NCBI GenBank assembly: GCA_027488845.1
Contig: JAIYBC010000057.1
Span: 62,001 to 126,000, forward strand
Reading direction: 5' to 3'
DNA length: 64,000 nucleotides
Origin: Verrucomicrobiales bacterium
Lineage (GTDB): Bacteria > Verrucomicrobiota > Verrucomicrobiia > Limisphaerales > UBA9464
Shown: piece after piece, positions 9,401 to 17,686 of the stretch
How positions within the stretch are numbered: the stretch's first letter is position 1
Layout of the letters: every line of letters starts with the position of its first letter
Notes under the pieces: model-generated
Database searches by the model: none
What the model was told of the DNA's origin: nothing
What the model saw: only the letters and a program-made list of their open reading frames with translations
Translations under genes and position numbers: made by a program

Positions 9401-9646
9401 TGCACAAAGGGTTCCCCATTCGCGGGACTTCCTGCAGGAACAGACGTTCTCGATGTCCAACGGACCCCGGATCACGAGGCCGGCGCGGTAGCTGGTCTGG
9501 TCGGCCTGAACCACCCCCTTGAGCATCGGAGGCGTCCAGTTGGAGGAGAGCACCCGACCGCTGGCCAACACCGCGCGGGCTTCCTTCATCACTTCCCACC
9601 CGGCGGACTTGGACAGGAAGGCCTCGTTGAGATCGATCTCCGACAC
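6491..9646 (-). CDS. SNF2-family helicase with SWIM zinc finger
   Basis: 1051 residues. The N-terminus has a SWIM finger with ligands C69, C71, C81 and H83. A long middle region unique to bacterial SNF2 proteins follows, then the ATPase core: ADEMGLGKTLQVLAHL (motif I), LDEAQHIKNRDTRNAK (motif II, DEAQ), LILSGTPLENSVLDLWSLFD (motif III), and the C-terminal lobe with LVFSQFTRM, LISLKAGGVGLNLTGAD and DRAHRIGQTR. Such HepA/RapA-like proteins translocate on DNA and may remodel nucleoprotein or RNA polymerase complexes; the precise role is unknown. It stands alone on the minus strand with convergent and divergent neighbours. All motifs look intact. Confidence 0.93.
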   Translation of the reverse strand: MSEIDLNEAFLSKSAGWEVMKEARAVLASGRVLSSNWTPPMLKGVVQADQTSYRAGLVIRGPLDIENVCSCRKSREWGTLCAHSIAVGLHHLKPAAAPASARTPTPPGNPTPSRPAAPTKDPIRLRRSDSGEPLEISVIFPPNLAEGLVRGRLMLVFEGRTRQGRVPLNSLVRAGAFRLSPEDGRLLDAAELAAGGDTPGMVQLDAATLSPLFEAMAGHPRLTLGRGRALAIEATPAGLPIRARLEADGQILLSMPPAPAGAALFLAPDRTWILRDDRLQPLAIPPAFREVLQKPVRIPRVKVPGFLLQDWAALAAGGGPDADFDPRDFRLEPAPPRFLLQLTGGLAQLTATLQCAYGPRIMTVGVTAKDEASWLPEPADIRRYSTRDLAAEHGAFQRLRGAGFSGPDGQGRWTLMGQDRVLAYFARVHPRLEREWTVTLEERLEFSTRKNLDRVTPKFRIAPGGGERWFDLEISYESQDGERFSAADIQRLVQGGGSGRTRSGKAIVLDTGAVEELQEVLLDCAPDQRDGRYRIDAAQAGFLDGALREQGQELQAPAAWRSRVSQQSGTAELTCPPLGPLDSVLRPYQKHGVAWMRFLRENGFGGVLADEMGLGKTLQVLAHLQSLRQGSSGPGRPALVVCPTSLVTNWAAEAARFTPALRVLVLSGPQRRKDFPRILDHDLVLTSYALVRRDAEEYRGVAFDTVILDEAQHIKNRDTRNAKAVKSIRSDHRLILSGTPLENSVLDLWSLFDFLMPGYLGSADDFRDRYEIPITKERDKASMARLGRRIRPFLLRRLKRDVAPELPARLEHVSYCELTPAQAGVYAQVLSATRKQVDDAVGAQGLAKSRMVVLTALLRLRQVCCDLRLLEAKDAPPEKDPEESGKFQLFGELLDEILDGGHRVLVFSQFTRMLSLLREELDRREVGHCYLDGSTVDRAGEVRRFQEASGPPVFLISLKAGGVGLNLTGADTVVHFDPWWNPAVEDQATDRAHRIGQTRVVTSYKLITRGTVEEKILALQRKKRDVIASTLTGEEAFTEALSWEEIRDLLS

Positions 9647-9902
9647 GGGACCAGCCTGCCAGTCGGGGCTGTCCGCTGACGATCCGGATCCTTGGGGCGG
9701 CCTTTGGGTGGTTCAACCTAGGGTGTTCCAGTCCTGTGTCACGGTCCTGCAGGCAGGGTGTTTGGAGGCGTCGACTCCGGTCCATGCCGGATCGAGGCTG
9801 GATTGGTTACCTGCCGAGGCGTAAAAATTTTTCATTGCGTCGTCCGTGGCCCGGTCTAAAAAACACCCCGGAACTTTTCAGGGAGGTTCCAACCCGAACA
9901 CC
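9647..9902. other. Intergenic region between divergent helicase and PEP-CTERM genes
   Basis: 256 bp that must hold divergent promoters. It contains a 10-bp A5T5 tract at 9823-9832 and, before the PEP-CTERM gene, a GGGAGGTT ribosome-binding-like stretch at about 9881-9888. No recognisable riboswitch or RNA gene was seen. Confidence 0.4.
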
Positions 9903-10601
9903 ATGGTCTCGAAATCTGTTTTCAGTTCCGTTGCTGCCGGCTTTTTGGCCACGACTGGCCTTTTGGCTGACGTCGCTTCGATTCAGTACTCGCTCGTCTA
10001 CTCCGGAGACAGCAAGCCGATGGGTGAGCCGCCGTGGCTCACGGCGCGTTTCGAGGACGTGAAGGGCGATCTGGGGGAATCCGTCCGGGTGACACTCGAT
10101 GTGACCGGTTTGGTCAACCGGGAGTTTGTCTCCTCGTTCTATTTCAACCTCCGGGAGACGATCGATCCTGGATCGGTCCGCATTTCGGATGTGGTGGCCC
10201 GCAATTTCAATGGCGAGCCGGAGTTTCAGCTCGACGACCAGGATGATCAGAACGCCGGCGGGGGCTACCGATTCGACCTCGAGGTGGACTTGCCGACGTC
10301 CAGCGGTGAGCGGGCCGAGGACGGAAGCCAGGTTTCGTTCGTCCTCCAACGTGAAGGCGGCATCGGAATCTACGACCTGCTGGTGACCACGTTGTCCAGT
10401 GGCAAAGACGAGGCCTTGAGCGTGGCCCATATCCAAGCGCTTGCGGATGGCAGCAGCGTCTGGGTGACCTCGGGTTCCCGATTCTCCTTGGAACCCGGAT
10501 CCGCGGTTCCTGAACCCGCCACCACGGGAGCCATGGCGGTTCTCGGTGGGCTGTTGGCCTGGAGCCAGATGCGTCGTCGCACGAGCGCACCGGTCGCCTG
10601 A
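9903..10601 (+). CDS. PEP-CTERM sorting domain protein (tandem copy 1)
   Basis: 232 residues from the ATG at 9903 (MVSKSVFSSVAAGFLATTG), a good signal peptide start; a longer in-frame start at 9846 lacks one. The C-terminus has the PEP-CTERM tripartite signal: VPEPATTG, a hydrophobic segment and a terminal RRR. Such proteins are exported, and an exosortase then cleaves and processes this tail; no exosortase lies in the window. The body (IQYSLVYSG, PWLTARF, SSFYFNLRETIDPGSVRISD) is nearly collinear with the gene that starts at 10720, so the pair arose by tandem duplication. Function of the body is unknown. Confidence 0.88.
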   Translation: MVSKSVFSSVAAGFLATTGLLADVASIQYSLVYSGDSKPMGEPPWLTARFEDVKGDLGESVRVTLDVTGLVNREFVSSFYFNLRETIDPGSVRISDVVARNFNGEPEFQLDDQDDQNAGGGYRFDLEVDLPTSSGERAEDGSQVSFVLQREGGIGIYDLLVTTLSSGKDEALSVAHIQALADGSSVWVTSGSRFSLEPGSAVPEPATTGAMAVLGGLLAWSQMRRRTSAPVA

Positions 10602-10719
10602 TCCCAAGGTCAGCAACTTACCCTAAGGTATCTCCGGGCTTCGACGCTGAGGGGAAACCGTAGAAGCTGTCACCCATCTGTTCGGGACCAAGGCCCGATC
10701 GGGGGGAGTACAGCAACCA

Positions 10720-11400
10720 GTGCGAAAAATCAGTTCCGCCGTCTTCACGGCCATCTTTGCGTCGAGTGTCGTCGCCGATTCGGTCACGATCGAATACTCA
10801 TTGGTGTACTCTGGCACCCAGAGTCCCATTGGGGTGAACCCTTGGTTGACGGCGACCCTGGCCGACATGTCGGTAGGCGGCGAAGATGCGGTTCTGCTGA
10901 CCTTGGACGCCTCCGGCCTGAGCAATCAGGAGTTCGCTTCCTCGTTCTTCTTCAATTTCCGGGAGTCGATCGACCCGGGCACGGTCCAGATCTCCGAGGT
11001 TTCCCGGCAGAACTTCACCGGTCAGCCCACGTTCAGTTTGGCTTCCCAGAACAGCCAAATCGCGGGTGGCGGCTATCTTTTCGACCTCAAGGTGGCGCTT
11101 CCATTTCCGGTGAACGCCCGATTCGGATCGGGAAGCGTCTATTCTGTCCGCTTGGAGCGGGCAGGTGGACTCAACATCTACGATCTGCTGGTGGAGACCG
11201 TCTCCCAGGGCTATGGCGGGGCCGTGAGCGTCGTCCATGTCCAGTCCCTTTCCGACGGCAGCAGTGCGTGGATCAGCCCGGGTTCCTCCGTTCCCCCCGG
11301 AATCGGAGGGGCCGAAGTCCCAGAGCCGTCCACCTGGGCGGCTGGAGTCGCCATGGCAGGGTTGGTGGTGTTTCCGCTGTGGCGCCGTCGGCGTTCATGA
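10720..11400 (+). CDS. PEP-CTERM sorting domain protein (tandem copy 2)
   Basis: 226 residues starting at a GTG (10720) preceded by a GGGGGGAG stretch. It has a short signal peptide (MRKISSAVFTAIFASSVVAD) and a C-terminal VPEPSTW motif, hydrophobic span and RRRR tail. It shares with the preceding gene the blocks IEYSLVYSG, PWLTATLAD, SSFFFNFRESIDPGTVQIS, AGGGYLFDL, GLNIYDLLVET and SDGSSAW, so the two are paralogues that keep an ordered core. A strong terminator lies 117 bases downstream. The 118-bp gap between the two genes shows no terminator, so they may be co-transcribed. Confidence 0.88.
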   Translation: MRKISSAVFTAIFASSVVADSVTIEYSLVYSGTQSPIGVNPWLTATLADMSVGGEDAVLLTLDASGLSNQEFASSFFFNFRESIDPGTVQISEVSRQNFTGQPTFSLASQNSQIAGGGYLFDLKVALPFPVNARFGSGSVYSVRLERAGGLNIYDLLVETVSQGYGGAVSVVHVQSLSDGSSAWISPGSSVPPGIGGAEVPEPSTWAAGVAMAGLVVFPLWRRRRS

Positions 11401-11516
11401 TCCTTGGCGGGAGATGTTCCCGTCGGAGGCTTGGTCGCACACACACAACCTCGAGACGCCCAAGGGGCGATGAACTCGATGCCGAAAGGTGAACACCCAT
11501 CGGCGAATCACCGCAC

Positions 11517-11548
11517 AGCGGGAGGCCTTGCCGGCGTCCCGCTTTTTT
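11517..11548 (+). terminator. Rho-independent terminator after the PEP-CTERM pair
   Basis: AGCGGGA (11517-11523) pairs with TCCCGCT (11537-11543) and is followed by a run of six T to 11548. It would end transcripts of the two PEP-CTERM genes. Confidence 0.8.
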
Positions 11549-11761
11549 CGTGATCCCAGGGTCTTGTCTGAGGGGCGCCTTTCTTGGTTTCATCCTAGAT
11601 TGCTGATCTGCAAATAGTTCTGGGAGTCCTCGGTGTGCGTTACTTTTTTCGGTCATGGGCTCAAGGATTCCGGTTCCTTGCCGATGATGACCCATAGGGA
11701 GACGTCCGCGGGAAGGAAGGGGACCTCTGAATCCTTCTCCTGTCTTCGTCCTCCCCAAGCC

Positions 11762-13204
11762 ATGGGTATCCAAGGACTACGCCGCCAGTTGTTGTACCTC
11801 CTGATCACCGCGCTCCTCGCGCTGGTGGCGGGTTTGCTGGCGCGTTTCGGTCTGGAGGGGGACACCGGGAAACTGTTGGTCCTTTGGATCTTCTCCATTG
11901 CCACGTCCCTGATTCTCGCCCAAGGGATCTATCTTTGGGTCAATTTCGGAGCCTTTGCCAAATCCAGGCCGTCCGACGAGAACCCTGAAATGCCAGCGGA
12001 GGTGGCCATCTCCAGTTCCGCGTTGGCGGATGCCCGTGAGACGGTCCGGAGCCTTGAATCCAAGATTCGGGAGCTGGAGGCGCAGGTTTCCAAAGCGAAG
12101 GGGGACACCACCGACCTGCCCAGCGTGGGACCGGCGCCAACCTCGGGTGCCGATTTCGGTCGGGCTGTCGAATCGGAGGAGAAGGACGTCACCCAGCCGC
12201 AAAGCCAGATGCTCCAGGGCATCCGATCCATGATGGTGGATGCCGGGGAGCGCGCGCAGGCGATGCTGTCCGGCGGCAACCGCCTCGAGATTGGCATCAC
12301 CTTGGCGCCGACCGAACTCGCCGACATACGCAAGATGATGGCCGCCATCGGACGGGTCATCGCGCGGCCTTCGATCGAGGAAATCGCGGAAACCCAACCC
12401 ACGGACGGCTGCGTCCGGGTGCTTCTGGTGGAAGACGACCGTACCAGCCGTCGGATCTTCCGGGCCATGCTGCCGAAGGACGTCCCGTTCCACATCGTCG
12501 AATGCGACGATGGTATGGCCGCCATGGACCTCCTGCAGAAGCCCCCCTATCCGGACATCATCGTCTGCGACATCATGATGCCGAACCTGGACGGGTTCGA
12601 GTTCCTGAAGAAGGTGCGGGATCTACCGAGGATTGCCCACACCCCGGTGGTGATGGCGACGTCCAACGCCTTCCGTGAGAACGTCTCCAGGGCGGCGACG
12701 CTGGATGTCTGCCGGTTCCTCGCCAAGCCGCTGAGCCGACCCGACGTCGAGTCCGCGATCCGCCATGCGATGACCCAGAACGAACGGAAGCGTTCGCCGA
12801 TCATCGACGCCCAGGAGCGGCTGTGTCTCGATGACAAGGCCTACTTCGAGCTGGCGTGCGGCTTCTCCCGTGCGGTGACCGAGGCGATCACCTTCGTGCG
12901 TTCGGCGATCAGCCGTGAGCGTTGGCAGATGGCGGCGATCCGGGTCAATGCGCTCCGGGGTTCCATCCAACTGGTCGGCGACGAGCGCCTGGAGGCGAGC
13001 CTCGGACGCGTCGCGCATGAACTGACCCTTTGGGACGTCAACCGGGTCACCGTCGAGATCGAGCAGTTGGAGCAGGAGAACGAGCGCTTCGCGCGGACCC
13101 TGATCCATCTTTTCGCCGAGAGCGAAGAGCCCGAAGTGCCGCCCGCTGGAGTCACGCAGGGAGCCCACGAAATCGAACCGCAACGGACCGAGGTCGCGGC
13201 CTGA
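11762..13204 (+). CDS. Membrane-anchored response regulator with degenerate HPt-like C-terminus
   Basis: 480 residues from the ATG at 11762. Residues about 7-60 form two hydrophobic segments (LLYLLITALLALVAGLLARF and LLVLWIFSIATSLILAQGIY). A short coiled coil follows (ETVRSLESKIRELEAQVSKA). The receiver domain occupies about 220-340: acidic pair VEDDRTSRR, phosphoacceptor Asp in VCDIMMPNLDG, Thr in VVMATSNAF and Lys in FLAKPLS, so it looks competent. The last 110 residues resemble a histidine phosphotransfer domain, but the motif reads VNALRGSIQLVG where the phosphorylated His would normally precede the Leu-Lys-Gly-like segment. No kinase is adjacent. The following LuxE-like gene may be transcribed with it or separately. 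Confidence 0.8.
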   Translation: MGIQGLRRQLLYLLITALLALVAGLLARFGLEGDTGKLLVLWIFSIATSLILAQGIYLWVNFGAFAKSRPSDENPEMPAEVAISSSALADARETVRSLESKIRELEAQVSKAKGDTTDLPSVGPAPTSGADFGRAVESEEKDVTQPQSQMLQGIRSMMVDAGERAQAMLSGGNRLEIGITLAPTELADIRKMMAAIGRVIARPSIEEIAETQPTDGCVRVLLVEDDRTSRRIFRAMLPKDVPFHIVECDDGMAAMDLLQKPPYPDIIVCDIMMPNLDGFEFLKKVRDLPRIAHTPVVMATSNAFRENVSRAATLDVCRFLAKPLSRPDVESAIRHAMTQNERKRSPIIDAQERLCLDDKAYFELACGFSRAVTEAITFVRSAISRERWQMAAIRVNALRGSIQLVGDERLEASLGRVAHELTLWDVNRVTVEIEQLEQENERFARTLIHLFAESEEPEVPPAGVTQGAHEIEPQRTEVAA

Positions 13205-13353
13205 TCCGTGGGCGGTTCCCTTGGCCGACGTCGTGAAAGGATCTTCGCCGACGCTCCGAAGGGCTCCCCAGCGTCCGCTGGACACCGATCCGGCGCTCGA
13301 CTAGAAGCTTCGCCCGGCTGTTGCGGAAAACCAGCCGGCGGCGCCTTTGCCCG

Positions 13354-14451
13354 GTGCCCCTCCAAAACCGCGTGCACGATCCGTTCTCCAACCTGCTGTC
13401 CGACGTCCACCGCTTCATCGGGCGGTCCGCACCGCTTGGCGCGCCTGCATCAGGGCCTGAGTGGGAGGCCTTGGCCATCCGGCTGTTCCGATTCCAGTAC
13501 CGCAACGTCCACGTCTATCGGGCTTGGTGTCGCTCGTTCGGAATCGGCGAGGAATCCGTCGCGGACTGGAAATCGATTCCCGCCCTTCCGACCGCGGCCT
13601 TCAAGGACTTCGACGTCAGCAGCCTCGATCCGTCGGATCGGGTCGCCGTCTTCCACTCCTCCGGCACCACCGGAACCCAACCCAGCCGTCATCATCATTC
13701 CGTGGCGACGCTCGCCCTGTATGAGGCGTCGCTGGAGGCCGGATTCCTGAGGGGGATGGCGCCGATGCCGGAAGGCGGATTCCGTTTCGTCTCGCTCACT
13801 CCGGCCCCCAGCGCGGCTCCCCGCTCCTCGTTGGTCCACATGATCTCCCATCTCGGCCGACGTCTTTCGGTCGGTGAACCCGTCTTCCTGGGGCAGCCCG
13901 GCGTCGACGGTTGGGATCTGCCCCTCGATGCGGCCGTGGAGACCCTGGTCCGACTGTCCGGCGAAGGCCGTCCGCTCCTGTTGCTCGGCACGGCGTTCCA
14001 GATGGTCCATTTGATGGATCGCCTTGCCGCGACCGGCTTGGTCCTTGGGCTGCCGGCTGGATCCCGAGTGATGGAGACGGGCGGCTACAAGGGGCGTTCG
14101 AGGACGGTGCCGCGGGAGGAGCTGCATGCCCTGATCCGGGCCCGCCTTGGCCTGGGAGAAGCCGGCGTGGTGACCGAGTACGGGATGAGTGAGCTGTCGT
14201 CGCAGGCCTACGGGGGCGATTCGGGCCTGGAGCTGCCGCCGTGGGCGAGGCTGGTGCTGGTGGATCCGGAAACCGGCAGGGAGGTCGGCGATGGAATGCC
14301 GGGGCTGGTGCGCATCGTGGACCTGGCGAACGTGGGATCGGTGATCGCGGTGGAAACCGGGGATCTGGCCGAGCGCCGCGGCGGAACGTTCCGGCTGCTC
14401 GGCCGCGCGGCCGCCGCGGAGCCGCGCGGTTGTTCGTTGATGACTCCATGA
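13354..14451 (+). CDS. LuxE-like acyl-protein synthetase / adenylating enzyme
   Basis: About 365 residues if the GTG at 13354 is used; a TTG at 13321 and a GTG at 13372 are alternatives and none has a clear ribosome-binding site. The protein matches the LuxE family, which activates fatty acids with ATP and passes the acyl group to a cysteine for reduction by LuxC. Visible motifs are VFHSSGTTGTQPSRHHHS (the adenylation P-loop), ETGGYKGRSRTVPREEL, and TEYGMSELSSQAYG. Its stop overlaps the start of the LuxC-like gene (ATGA). There are no luciferase (luxAB) or luxD genes in the window, so it probably serves production of an acyl aldehyde or alcohol, not light. Confidence 0.8.
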   Translation: MPLQNRVHDPFSNLLSDVHRFIGRSAPLGAPASGPEWEALAIRLFRFQYRNVHVYRAWCRSFGIGEESVADWKSIPALPTAAFKDFDVSSLDPSDRVAVFHSSGTTGTQPSRHHHSVATLALYEASLEAGFLRGMAPMPEGGFRFVSLTPAPSAAPRSSLVHMISHLGRRLSVGEPVFLGQPGVDGWDLPLDAAVETLVRLSGEGRPLLLLGTAFQMVHLMDRLAATGLVLGLPAGSRVMETGGYKGRSRTVPREELHALIRARLGLGEAGVVTEYGMSELSSQAYGGDSGLELPPWARLVLVDPETGREVGDGMPGLVRIVDLANVGSVIAVETGDLAERRGGTFRLLGRAAAAEPRGCSLMTP

Positions 14452-15869
14452 ACCTCCCGAACCTCTTCCTTGCGGACCTGGGTCCCTCGCTTGAACTGAG
14501 CCCGACGACGCTGAGGGACGCGTGCTTCGCGCTGCGCCGGAACCGCGAGGATTGGCTGCTCCGGCAACGCACCCGGACGTTGGTGGAGATCGTGGCCTAC
14601 ACCGCCGAGCAGTGGCTGGAGCCGGGGTTCGGATTCCGGGAGGTGGCGCTGCGCGAAGGGCCGGGCGAGACCGGCTTCGGTGCGGCGACGCTCGCGCGGG
14701 GGCTCGACGCCTTCTTCCGCCAGCTCACGGTGGACAACCTCGAGGCGTTGATCGTGCAGGACCTCGGCGACGTGCGCCGGCTCGACGACTTCGCCTCGAC
14801 GGCGGTGGAGATGCGCGGAGGACGCCGCTCGCTGGCGGTCGGCCCGGAGCTGCTGGTGCATCTCACCGCCGGGAACCTGCCGAATCCGGCCCTCTTTTCC
14901 ATGGTCCTGGGCCTTCTGACCCGCTCGGCGCAGGTCGTGAAGTGTCCACGCCGCGGCGCACTGATCCCCAGGCTGTTCGCGCATTCGCTGGCCGCGACCG
15001 AGTCCAAGCTGGGGGCGTCGATGGAGCTGGTGGCGTGGTCCCACTCCGATCCCGGTGCGGCGGAACTCGAGCAGGCGCTTTTCGAGGAGGCGGGCTGCAT
15101 CACCGTGACCGGCGGCGACGCGATGCTGGAGTCGGTCCGCGGGCGGATCCCTCCGGGCAAACGTTGGGTCCCCTATGGCCACAGGCTGAGCTTCGGCTTC
15201 ATCTCGCGGGAGTCCCAGTCGACCTACGCCATGAAGCGGCTGGTCCGCGCCGCCGCGGACGACGTGACGGCGTGGAACCAGCTCGGATGCCTCTCGCCGC
15301 ACGTGTACTACGTCGAGGAGGAGGCGGAGGGGATGGCGGCCCGGTTCGCCGGGGAGCTGGCGGAGGAACTGGCGCGTCGCGAGGCGACCGAGCCCCGCGG
15401 CGACCTTCCGGCTGAGGAATCGGCCGCCATCGCATCCCGTCGCACGGCCTATGCGTTGAGGGCCGCCGCCGCCGCCGCGGTCTCCGAACGGAACCTCTCG
15501 GGCTCGCTCTTCTTCGAGACGACCACCTCCGCCCAGGTCTGGGCCAGCGAGGGCTCGACGGCGTGGACGGTGGTGCTCGACGGCGATCCGCGGTTCAAGG
15601 CCTCGTGCCTCAACCGCTTCGTCTACATCAAGCCGGTCCGGGGATTCGACGAGGTGCTGCGCTTCGCCGAGCCGGTCCGGCACCAGGTCTCCACCGTTGC
15701 CGTGGCGGCCCCGGACGACCGACTGGACGCGCTCGCCGTCCGTCTGGCCCGATGGGGCGCGAGTCGCATCTGTCCGGTGGGCCGCATGCAGGATCCACCC
15801 GTGGCCTGGCGCCATGACGGCCGCCCCGCCCTGGGCGACCTCGTGACCTGGACCGACCTCGAGACCTGA
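14448..15869 (+). CDS. LuxC-like acyl-CoA/acyl-protein reductase
   Basis: 473 residues from the ATG at 14448 ([20 protein letters not shown]), which overlaps the upstream stop. The LuxC family reduces an acyl thioester to the aldehyde with NADPH in an aldehyde-dehydrogenase-like fold. Matching blocks are [33 protein letters not shown], and the likely catalytic cysteine in [16 protein letters not shown]. The C-terminal part has SACLNRF-like and FVYIKPV segments. With the LuxE-like gene it forms a two-gene reductase unit. Downstream 22 bp away is queD, which is probably unrelated in function but may be co-transcribed. Confidence 0.83.
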   Translation: MNLPNLFLADLGPSLELSPTTLRDACFALRRNREDWLLRQRTRTLVEIVAYTAEQWLEPGFGFREVALREGPGETGFGAATLARGLDAFFRQLTVDNLEALIVQDLGDVRRLDDFASTAVEMRGGRRSLAVGPELLVHLTAGNLPNPALFSMVLGLLTRSAQVVKCPRRGALIPRLFAHSLAATESKLGASMELVAWSHSDPGAAELEQALFEEAGCITVTGGDAMLESVRGRIPPGKRWVPYGHRLSFGFISRESQSTYAMKRLVRAAADDVTAWNQLGCLSPHVYYVEEEAEGMAARFAGELAEELARREATEPRGDLPAEESAAIASRRTAYALRAAAAAAVSERNLSGSLFFETTTSAQVWASEGSTAWTVVLDGDPRFKASCLNRFVYIKPVRGFDEVLRFAEPVRHQVSTVAVAAPDDRLDALAVRLARWGASRICPVGRMQDPPVAWRHDGRPALGDLVTWTDLET

Positions 15870-15891
15870 TCCCCTTCCAAGACACCTTCCC

Positions 15892-16248
15892 ATGGAGCTC
15901 CGCAAATCCTTCCAGATCGAGTCGGCCCACCGGCTTCCCAACGTCCCTTCCGGTCACAAGTGCGCGCGGCTGCACGGGCACAGTTGGGTGATCGAGATCG
16001 TCCTCGAGGGGCCGGTCGGTGAGGAGACCGGCTGGGTGATGGACTTCGCGGACGTGAAGGAGGCATTCCGGCCGATCTACGACCAGCTTGACCACCATTA
16101 CCTGAACGACATTCCCGGACTGGAAAACCCGACGAGCGAACGGTTGGCGGTGTGGATCTGGGAACGCCTCAAGCCGGTGCTGCCGCTGTTGAGCGAGGTC
16201 GTGATCGCCGAGACGTGCACTTCGCGTTGCGTGTACCGCGGCCGTTGA
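15892..16248 (+). CDS. queD: 6-carboxy-5,6,7,8-tetrahydropterin synthase
   Basis: 118 residues, normal length. QueD converts dihydroneopterin triphosphate to 6-carboxytetrahydropterin in the queuosine/7-deazaguanine pathway. The zinc ligands are H13, H28 and H30 (AHRL and LHGHSW), the catalytic Cys is C24 (HKCARLHGH), and the DHHYLND and ENPTSE motifs are present, ending with the conserved Glu-Thr of AETCTS. The CxxxHGH motif separates QueD from eukaryotic-type PTPS. It is the last plus-strand gene before convergent nifS. No other queuosine genes lie near, so its pathway partners must be elsewhere. Confidence 0.92.
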   Translation: MELRKSFQIESAHRLPNVPSGHKCARLHGHSWVIEIVLEGPVGEETGWVMDFADVKEAFRPIYDQLDHHYLNDIPGLENPTSERLAVWIWERLKPVLPLLSEVVIAETCTSRCVYRGR

Positions 16249-16278
16249 AGGTCGCGGAGGGGGCGGGGAAAGGGAAAC

Positions 16279-16308
16279 GGGCCGGATGCTGGCAAAGCCG
16301 TCCGGCCC
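16279..16308. terminator. Inverted repeat between convergent queD and cysteine desulfurase
   Basis: GGGCCGGA (16279-16286) and TCCGGCCC (16301-16308) form an 8-bp stem with a 14-base loop. It lies between two convergent genes but has no U-tract on either strand, so termination is only a guess. Confidence 0.4.
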
Positions 16309-16336
16309 GAAGTGTCCGCGGTTGCGGGTCCGGAAC

Positions 16337-17584
16337 TCAGCCGTGGATGCCGGCCTTGGCCATCTCCTCCTCGTGCTTCACGCGGGCGGCCTCGATGTCG
16401 TACTTGTCGTTGTCCGGATGTTCCGGGCTCAACGGCGAGATCTCGCGGAGCCGATGGATGATCGGGCCGAGCTTGGAGATCAGGAAGTCCACGTCCTCCT
16501 CGGTGTTGTAGATGCCCAGGCTGAAGCGCACCGAGCCACGGGCGCGCATCGGGTTGAGGCCCATCGCGGTGAGGACGTGCGAGGGATCGAGGGAACCGGT
16601 GGTGCAGGCCGAGCCGGAACTGGCGCAGATGCCGACCTGGTCGAGCTGGAGCAGCACCGCCTCGGCCTCGACGAAGTCGAACGCGATGTTCGCCGTGTTC
16701 GGGAGCCGGTTGCTGCGGTTGCCGTTGCGGACGGTGTTCGGGATGTTGCCGAGGACCCAGTTCTCGAACCGGTCGCGGAGACCGCGCACGCGGATGTTCT
16801 CGTCCTCGATGCTGTCCAGGGCCAGTTCGGCGGCCCGGCCGAAGGCGACGATGTTGGCGACGCTCTCGGTGCCGCCGCGGCGGCCGCGCTCCTGGTGGCC
16901 GCCGATCAGGTACGGCTGGTACTTGGTCCGGCGCTTCACGTAGAGCATCCCAATGCCCTTCGGCGCATGCAGCTTGTGGGCGCTCAACGACAGGAAATCC
17001 ACGCCGAGTTGCCGCACGTCGATCTTGAGCTTGCCCGGAACCTGGACGGCGTCGGTGTGGGAAAGCACACCCTTGCTGCGGCAGATGGCCGCGATCTCCT
17101 CGATCGGGAACAGCACGCCGGTCTCGTTGTTGGCCATCATCGCCGAGACGATCGCCGTGTCCGGACGGATGGACTTCTCGAGGAGGTGGAGATCGAGGGA
17201 TCCGTCGCTTTCGACCGGCAGGTAGGTGACCTCGAAGCCCCGCTTCTCGAGGTAGGCGCCGAAGTTCATGTTGGCGCTGTGCTCCACCGCGGTGGTCACC
17301 ACGTGGCGCTTGCCGGTGGTCACGAGGGCGCTGTGGATCGCGGAGTTGTTCGCCTCCGTCCCGCAGCTGGTGAACACCACTTCCTTCGGATCCGCGCCGA
17401 CGAGGGCGGCCACCTTCTCACGGGCCTTCTCCACGTGGCCATGGACCTGCGCGCCGAAGGCGTAGGCGCTCGAGGGATTGCCCCACATCTCGCTCAGGAA
17501 GGGGATCATGGCCTCGACCACCTCCGGAGCGACTCGGGTGGTGGCGTTGTTGTCGAAGTAACGGACCTTCGTGTTGTCGATCAT
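16337..17584 (-). CDS. Cysteine desulfurase (NifS/IscS type)
   Basis: 415 residues from the ATG at 17584 (MIDNTKVRYFDNNATTRVAP). This PLP enzyme removes sulfur from cysteine as a persulfide for Fe-S cluster assembly. The conserved DNNATT start, FTSCGTEANNSAIHSAL, TTAVEHSAN, the PLP lysine in LSAHKLHAPKGIGML and the catalytic cysteine in SSGSACTTGSLDPSHVL are all visible. The SGSAC loop with a Thr-Gly-Ser-Leu/Asp-Pro-Ser-His run is the group I (NifS-like) form. No iscU, nifU or Fe-S regulators lie next to it. It runs convergently to queD, with a 102-bp gap to the next minus-strand gene. Confidence 0.93.
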   Translation of the reverse strand: MIDNTKVRYFDNNATTRVAPEVVEAMIPFLSEMWGNPSSAYAFGAQVHGHVEKAREKVAALVGADPKEVVFTSCGTEANNSAIHSALVTTGKRHVVTTAVEHSANMNFGAYLEKRGFEVTYLPVESDGSLDLHLLEKSIRPDTAIVSAMMANNETGVLFPIEEIAAICRSKGVLSHTDAVQVPGKLKIDVRQLGVDFLSLSAHKLHAPKGIGMLYVKRRTKYQPYLIGGHQERGRRGGTESVANIVAFGRAAELALDSIEDENIRVRGLRDRFENWVLGNIPNTVRNGNRSNRLPNTANIAFDFVEAEAVLLQLDQVGICASSGSACTTGSLDPSHVLTAMGLNPMRARGSVRFSLGIYNTEEDVDFLISKLGPIIHRLREISPLSPEHPDNDKYDIEAARVKHEEEMAKAGIHG

Positions 17585-17686
17585 GGCGGAAACCGGACTG
17601 AAACAGCCCGAATTGTCGTGGGACCGTAACCGGGGAGGTGTCCTGTGCAAGGGGTGAATTCGCGACAGCCTGCTCCCGGCCTCGGA

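Noticed and set aside
6668-9679. Open frame of about 1000 codons opposite the SNF2 helicase
   Set aside because: The helicase motifs are clear on the minus strand; this frame is Arg/Gly/Glu-rich shadow.
9823-9832. A5T5 palindrome before the first PEP-CTERM gene
   Set aside because: Too short to assign as an operator or terminator, although it may be part of a promoter.
10602-10719. Possible c-di-GMP or other riboswitch between the two PEP-CTERM genes
   Set aside because: No match to the GEMM consensus or to a clear conserved fold was visible by eye.
5904-11602. Shared 12-mer CATCCTAGATTG at 5904-5915 and 11591-11602
   Set aside because: At the first site it overlaps the proposed promoter, but at the second there is no matching upstream element; a chance match is possible.
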